NCBI GenBank assembly: GCA_029560415.1
Contig: JAKQKY010000057.1
Coordinates: 45,677 to 109,676, forward strand
Source of the DNA: Bacteroidota bacterium
GTDB taxonomy: Bacteria; Bacteroidota; Bacteroidia; Chitinophagales; Chitinophagaceae
Length of the DNA: 64,000 nt
Reading direction: 5' to 3'
This document shows positions 59,650 through 64,000 of this stretch, in pieces (positions within the stretch are counted from its first letter, which is position 1; every line of letters begins with the position of its first letter). Below the pieces are notes generated by a model. The model was given only the letters and a program-made list of their open reading frames with translations, ran no database searches and had not been told where the DNA came from. The position numbers and the translations under genes are program-made.

Positions 59650-60693
59650 ATGCAAAAAAATGACTTGATATTAAGGGTACTGAATGGTGAACAAACTGAA
59701 AGGGTGCCTGTTTGGATGATGCGGCAGGCGGGCAGGTATCTCCCTGATTATATGAAGCTTAAAGCCAAATATGATTTTTTCACCAGGGTAGAAACGCCAG
59801 AGTTGGCTACGGAAATAACCCTGCAACCTGTCAACCAGGTAGGCGTAGACGCAGCGATCATCTTTTCAGATATTCTCGTGATCCCACAAGCGATGGGACT
59901 GGAAGTGCTTATGGAAGAAGGAAAAGGCCCTTCTTTACCAAGGGTTATTCAAACACAGAAAGATATTGATGCTTTACGTACAGATGGCGTTGAAGAAAGC
60001 CTGAATTATGTAACCGAAGCACTAAGTCTTACCAAAAAAGAGTTGAATGGCCGTGTGCCATTGATCGGATTCGCCGGTGCTCCATGGACCATTCTCTGTT
60101 ATATGGTGGAAGGGAAGGGCAGCAAGACCTGGGATAAAGCCAAGCAATTCGCCTATACACAACCGTTAGAAGCACATAATCTTTTACAAAAGATCACAGA
60201 TATTACCATTCAATATCTCATAGCTCAAGTAAAAGCAGGCGCCGACCTGGTACAGGTATTCGACAGTTGGGCTGGATCGTTGAGCCCGGCTGATTTTAAG
60301 ATTTACGCACAACCTTACCTGCTGCAGATAGCTGATGCGTTGAAGCCACATGCCCCTGTCATTTTATTTCCAAAAGGAACCTGGCATGCGATCAAAGATC
60401 TCGGCCAGTCAAGCGCAGCGGGCATTGGGATTGATTGGTGTATCGATCCTGCTACCGCAAGGGCTTTTGCAGGAAATCATATTACCTTACAAGGCAATTT
60501 TGATCCGGCGAAATTATTGGCTCCCATTCCGGATATCCGCAATGCCGTGAAAGAAATGATCAATGGATTTGGCCACCATCGTTATATCGCCAACCTCGGC
60601 CATGGCATTACACCGAATGTACCCGTAGATCATGCCAGGGCATTTGTAGATGCAGTTAAAGAATTTGGGGTGAATCCTACTTATAAGAAATGA
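59650..60693 (+). CDS. hemE: Uroporphyrinogen decarboxylase
   Basis: Removes four carboxyl groups from uroporphyrinogen III to give coproporphyrinogen III. 347 residues from the ATG at 59650 (MQKNDLILRVLNGEQ). An earlier in-frame ATG overlaps hemD but adds an atypical N-terminus. Signatures are PVWMMRQAGRYLPDYMKL near residue 20, FSDILVIPQAMGLEV, GFAGAPWTILCYM, VFDSWAGSLSP, LQGNFDP and NLGHGITPNVPVDHA. It overlaps hemF by four bases (ATGA), so the two are coupled. Confidence 0.97.
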   Translation: MQKNDLILRVLNGEQTERVPVWMMRQAGRYLPDYMKLKAKYDFFTRVETPELATEITLQPVNQVGVDAAIIFSDILVIPQAMGLEVLMEEGKGPSLPRVIQTQKDIDALRTDGVEESLNYVTEALSLTKKELNGRVPLIGFAGAPWTILCYMVEGKGSKTWDKAKQFAYTQPLEAHNLLQKITDITIQYLIAQVKAGADLVQVFDSWAGSLSPADFKIYAQPYLLQIADALKPHAPVILFPKGTWHAIKDLGQSSAAGIGIDWCIDPATARAFAGNHITLQGNFDPAKLLAPIPDIRNAVKEMINGFGHHRYIANLGHGITPNVPVDHARAFVDAVKEFGVNPTYKK

Positions 60694-61673
60694 CAGGAAA
60701 CGTTACCGATATTAAATCTTCCTGGGTAGACATGATCTACCATTTGCAGGATACCATATGCCATGCATTGGAATCAGCAGATGGCAAAGCATCCTTCAGG
60801 GAAGACTTATGGGATCGGCCCGAAGGTGGTGGTGGCAGAACCCGGGTGATATCTGGCGGAGATGTTTTTGAGAAGGGCGGTGTGAATATTTCTGTGGTAC
60901 ATGGAAACGTAACAGATACCATGCGCTCGCAGTTGAAAATAAACGGGGCTTCCTGGTTTGCCTGCGGACTTAGCCTGGTATTGCATCCTGTGAATCCTTT
61001 TGTACCAACCGTACATGCGAATTACCGCATGTTTGAATTGTATGATGAATCGGGCTTACTTATCGATAGGTGGTTTGGTGGTGGAACCGATCTTACCCCT
61101 TATTATCTTTTTGAAGAAGACGCCATTCATTTTCATAAGGTATATCAAAAAATGTGTAACCAGTATGATCCTGCCTATTATCCTCTTTTCAAAAAGCAAT
61201 GCGATGATTATTTTGTAAATACCCATCGCAACCAGGAACGAAGAGGGATTGGTGGTATTTTTTATGATTACCAGAAACCGGTTGCAGGTAAAGATGTGTG
61301 GCATTGGTTCAATTTTGGAAAAGATTGTGGTCACGCTTTCCTGGATGCCTATTTGCCTATCGTTGAGAAGCGCAGATCCATCGTGTTTAATGATAAACAT
61401 AAACATTGGCAGGAAATACGAAGAGGGCGTTATGTAGAATTCAACCTGGTGCATGACCGGGGAACCATCTTTGGCTTGAAAACCAATGGGAGAACAGAAA
61501 GTATCCTCATGAGTCTTCCGCCAACGGTGCGTTTTGAATATGATCATAAACCCGAGCCTGGCTCAGCAGAAGATGAATTGCTCCAGGTTTGCTTGCATCC
61601 TAAAGATTGGTTAGGCAATGTAATTTCGGAAGAAGATCGCATTGCCTGGGCAAGTAAGTCCAATAGTTGTTAA
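60690..61673 (+). CDS. hemF: Oxygen-dependent coproporphyrinogen III oxidase
   Basis: Oxidatively decarboxylates two propionates of coproporphyrinogen III to give protoporphyrinogen IX, using molecular oxygen. 327 residues. Motifs are LWDRPEGGGGRTRVISGGDV, NGASWFACGLSLVLHP, PTVHANYRMFEL, DRWFGGGTDLTPYYLFEED, ERRGIGGIFYDY and GRYVEFNLVHDRGT. The enzyme is soluble and has no iron-sulfur cluster. The oxygen-independent HemN is not in this window, so this locus is built for aerobic growth. It follows hemE by overlap; hemB begins 58 bp later, across a short palindrome. Confidence 0.97.
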   Translation: MTGNVTDIKSSWVDMIYHLQDTICHALESADGKASFREDLWDRPEGGGGRTRVISGGDVFEKGGVNISVVHGNVTDTMRSQLKINGASWFACGLSLVLHPVNPFVPTVHANYRMFELYDESGLLIDRWFGGGTDLTPYYLFEEDAIHFHKVYQKMCNQYDPAYYPLFKKQCDDYFVNTHRNQERRGIGGIFYDYQKPVAGKDVWHWFNFGKDCGHAFLDAYLPIVEKRRSIVFNDKHKHWQEIRRGRYVEFNLVHDRGTIFGLKTNGRTESILMSLPPTVRFEYDHKPEPGSAEDELLQVCLHPKDWLGNVISEEDRIAWASKSNSC

Positions 61674-61705
61674 GTTGATTTATTATTGATTACATGTATT
61701 CGTTG

Positions 61706-61717
61706 CTGTTATAACAG
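61706..61717. promoter_or_regulatory. Perfect 12-bp palindrome before hemB
   Basis: CTGTTATAACAG is fully symmetric and lies 14 bp before the hemB ATG, in the only sizeable gap of the operon. It could be a regulator site or chance. It is too short to terminate. Confidence 0.3.
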
Positions 61718-61731
61718 ATAAATAGATTACC

Positions 61732-62709
61732 ATGATTTTACAGAGAAGAAACAGGATACTACGCTCGTCACCGGCCATCAGGTCAATGGTGGCAGAAACG
61801 ATATTAACACCGGCCGATTTCATAGCGCCTTTGTTCATTGATGAAGGAGAAAATAGCGCTGTCGAAATTCAATCCATGCCAGGATATTATCGCCGCAGTA
61901 TTGATCTTACCATTGAAGAAGTAAAGGAATTGTGGAGCCTCGGCATCAAATCAGTTTTACTATTCATAAAATGTAAAGATGAATGGAAAGATAATACAGG
62001 GAAAGAAGCCTGGAACAAGAATGGCTTGATGCAACGCAGCATCCGGGCCATTAAAGAAGCTGTTCCTGAAATGTACGTTATGACCGATGTGGCCCTGGAT
62101 CCATATTCCTCTTATGGTCATGACGGCATTGTACAAAACGGCGAGATCGTGAATGATGAAACGGTTGAGGCATTGGTGAAGATGAGCATCAGTCATGCAG
62201 AAGCGGGCGCCGATATGGTGGCGCCGAGTGATATGATGGATGGTCGAATCGGCGCCATTCGGGAGGGATTGGAGCAACAGCATTACACAAAAACAGGTAT
62301 CATGGCCTATAGTGCCAAGTATGCCTCCTGTTTCTATGGCCCATTCCGGGATGCACTCGATAGTGCACCGGGATTCGGTGATAAGAAAACCTACCAGATG
62401 GATTATGCCAATCGCATTGAAGCCGTGAAAGAAGCCCTGATGGATGTGGAGGAAGGCGCAGATATTGTGATGGTGAAGCCAGGTCTTCCTTACCTCGATA
62501 TCGTGAGGGAAGTTAAAAATGCAGTAACCGTTCCCGTTAGCGTGTATAATATCAGTGGCGAATATGCCATGATCAAGGCTGCTGCAAAAATGGGATGGAT
62601 CGACGAGAATAAAGCGATCCTGGAAACATTAACTTCCATTAAACGGGCAGGCGGTGATCTGATTGCAACTTATTTTGCCAAAGATGCGGCAAGGCTCATC
62701 AATCAGTAA
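61732..62709 (+). CDS. hemB: Delta-aminolevulinic acid dehydratase (porphobilinogen synthase)
   Basis: Condenses two 5-aminolevulinate molecules into porphobilinogen. 325 residues. It begins RRNRILRSSPAIRSMVAETI. The Schiff-base lysines lie in MAYSAKYASCFYGPF and MVKPGLPYLDIV. The metal segment is DVALDPYSSYGHDGI: the cysteines of zinc enzymes (DVCxCxY...GHCG) are replaced by Ala, Asp and Asp, as in the magnesium-dependent enzymes of plants and Pseudomonas. The gene lies between hemF and hemL in the operon. Confidence 0.97.
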   Translation: MILQRRNRILRSSPAIRSMVAETILTPADFIAPLFIDEGENSAVEIQSMPGYYRRSIDLTIEEVKELWSLGIKSVLLFIKCKDEWKDNTGKEAWNKNGLMQRSIRAIKEAVPEMYVMTDVALDPYSSYGHDGIVQNGEIVNDETVEALVKMSISHAEAGADMVAPSDMMDGRIGAIREGLEQQHYTKTGIMAYSAKYASCFYGPFRDALDSAPGFGDKKTYQMDYANRIEAVKEALMDVEEGADIVMVKPGLPYLDIVREVKNAVTVPVSVYNISGEYAMIKAAAKMGWIDENKAILETLTSIKRAGGDLIATYFAKDAARLINQ

Positions 62710-62755
62710 ACATTGTATCACAAGTTGCGGGAACGCCCCGCAGTAAACGAACGAT

Positions 62756-64000
62756 ATGAAAACAACAAAAAGTAAGAAGTTATTCGCCCGGGCACAGAAA
62801 ACCATACCCGGCGGCGTAAATTCTCCTGTGAGGGCTTTTAAAAGCGTGGGGGGGACACCGTTATTTATCAAAAAAGCCAAGGGTGCCTATTTGTATGATG
62901 TGGATGGCAATAAATATATAGACTATATCGCTTCCTGGGGCCCGATGATCCTGGGTCATGCGCATAAACCAGTGGTGAAGGCCATTCGCAAGTATGCGGA
63001 ATTGTCTACTTCTTACGGAGCACCTACCAAACTGGAAGTTGACATGGCGGAACTTATTACCTCGATGGTGCCGAACGTTGACCTGATCCGCATGGTAAGC
63101 AGTGGTACTGAGGCTTGCATGAGTGCCGTGCGACTGGCCAGGGGATATACCGGCAGAAATAAGATCATCAAATTTGAAGGAAATTATCATGGTCATGCCG
63201 ATTCATTCCTGGTAAAAGCAGGGAGTGGGGTAGCAACATTTAATATTCAAACGGTACCTGGCGTAACAGCAGGTGTAAGCAACGACACCCTAACGGCACC
63301 GTATAACGATTTAGCGGCGGTTGAAAAGCTTGTGGAAGAAAATAAAGAGCAGATCGCTGCCATCATCATCGAACCTATTGCAGGGAACATGGGCTGCATC
63401 CTTCCAGCGACGGGCTTCCTGGAAGGATTGCGTTCGCTTTGTACACGTGAACAGATCGTTTTCATTTTTGATGAAGTGATGACAGGATTTCGACTTGCTG
63501 CAGGTGGTGCACAGGAAAAACTCGGCATTGATGCCGACCTGGTCACCTATGGAAAAGTGATTGGTGGTGGACTACCAGTAGGTGCATTTGGTGGAAAAAA
63601 AGAGATCATGGAACACATTGCGCCATTAGGTAATGTTTACCAGGCAGGTACCTTGAGTGGTAACCCCATTGCAATGATTGCGGGCTTTACCTTACTCAAC
63701 GAATTAAAAGAAAACCCTTCTATTTACATTGAACTGGAAGAGAAAACAAAATACCTGCAGGCCGGGCTGGATAAGGTTCTCAGCGCTAGCGGTATTCCTT
63801 ACGTGATCAACCAGTTTGGTTCCATGATCAGTGTTCATTTCAGTGAAAATCCTGTAACAGATTTTGCATCTGCCGCTGCAGCCAATATTCCTTTGTTCAA
63901 TAATCTATTTCATTATATGCTTGATCATGGCATATATCTTCCACCTTCTGCGTATGAAAGCTGGTTCCTGAATAACGCCTTGAGTTATGATGACCTGGAT
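62756..64000 (+). CDS. hemL: Glutamate-1-semialdehyde 2,1-aminomutase (runs off right edge)
   Basis: Converts glutamate-1-semialdehyde to 5-aminolevulinate with pyridoxal phosphate. The window holds the first 415 residues; about 15-20 more are expected. The start is the ATG at 62756 ([20 protein letters not shown]). Motifs are [75 protein letters not shown] and the PLP-binding Lys in [18 protein letters not shown]. The C-terminal segment [20 protein letters not shown] is typical. With hemA it completes the C5 route to 5-aminolevulinate. The gap to hemB is 46 bp. Confidence 0.97.
   Translation, partial: MKTTKSKKLFARAQKTIPGGVNSPVRAFKSVGGTPLFIKKAKGAYLYDVDGNKYIDYIASWGPMILGHAHKPVVKAIRKYAELSTSYGAPTKLEVDMAELITSMVPNVDLIRMVSSGTEACMSAVRLARGYTGRNKIIKFEGNYHGHADSFLVKAGSGVATFNIQTVPGVTAGVSNDTLTAPYNDLAAVEKLVEENKEQIAAIIIEPIAGNMGCILPATGFLEGLRSLCTREQIVFIFDEVMTGFRLAAGGAQEKLGIDADLVTYGKVIGGGLPVGAFGGKKEIMEHIAPLGNVYQAGTLSGNPIAMIAGFTLLNELKENPSIYIELEEKTKYLQAGLDKVLSASGIPYVINQFGSMISVHFSENPVTDFASAAAANIPLFNNLFHYMLDHGIYLPPSAYESWFLNNALSYDDLD

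Overview
The window reads as chromosomal DNA of a Bacteroidota bacterium, most likely in or near the family Chitinophagaceae (an inference from protein families and style, not from a marker gene). The supporting signs are TAnnTTTG-type -7 promoter boxes with little Shine-Dalgarno signal, PorT-like outer-membrane barrels, DUF5683 beside parAB, beta-propeller sensor kinases, a metal-type KdsA, PspC and GIN-domain (DUF2807) proteins, and moderate G+C with AT-rich intergenic spacers. No phage, insertion sequence or CRISPR array is visible. There is one tRNA gene, tRNA-Leu(CAG).

Layout. 1-5 kb: truncated aconitase, PspC-like protein, kdsA and a secreted amidohydrolase. 4.5-10.4 kb: a LytTR regulator and propeller kinase pair, then a repeat-rich S74 tail-fibre-like surface protein. 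10.5-13.5 kb: SDR-type threonine dehydrogenase and small membrane or barrel proteins. 13.6-19.4 kb (minus strand): NarL-type two-component pair, dapB, DUF5683, parB, parA. 19.7-27.8 kb: flavin reductase, metallophosphoesterase, DEAD-box helicase, two envelope proteins, a Sua5/YrdC-family protein, a family 9 glycosyltransferase and dapD. 28-33 kb: an AT-richer accessory stretch between tRNA-Leu and a tRNA-like remnant with terminator. It holds an MBL-fold protein, a Crp-like regulator, a truncated GNAT gene, a PhzF protein and an ATPase-wHTH-nuclease-like gene preceded by two tandem palindromes.

33-37 kb: VOC protein, alpha/beta hydrolase, Ada-like AraC/MGMT fusion and a WG-repeat protein. 37.2-44.6 kb: a stress module on the plus strand (double-domain universal stress protein, PEP synthase, SDR dehydrogenase, an MGMT-like protein without the acceptor cysteine, calcium-type P-type ATPase). 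Its first and last genes each have a TGAT-N4-ATCA FNR-like site upstream. 44.7-46.4 kb: two GIN-domain proteins and a small ORF. 46.7-51.6 kb: propeller kinase, membrane acyltransferase and a NarL-type response regulator broken by a one-base frameshift. 51.8-54.8 kb: a lipoprotein and barrel proteins.

54.9-64 kb: a nearly complete protohaem locus. hemJ and hemH lie on the minus strand and hemA-C-D-E-F-B-L on the plus strand. Together they cover every step from glutamyl-tRNA to haem, using the oxygen-dependent HemF, the HemJ-type protoporphyrinogen oxidase and a HemB whose zinc-site cysteines are replaced. hemL runs off the right edge.
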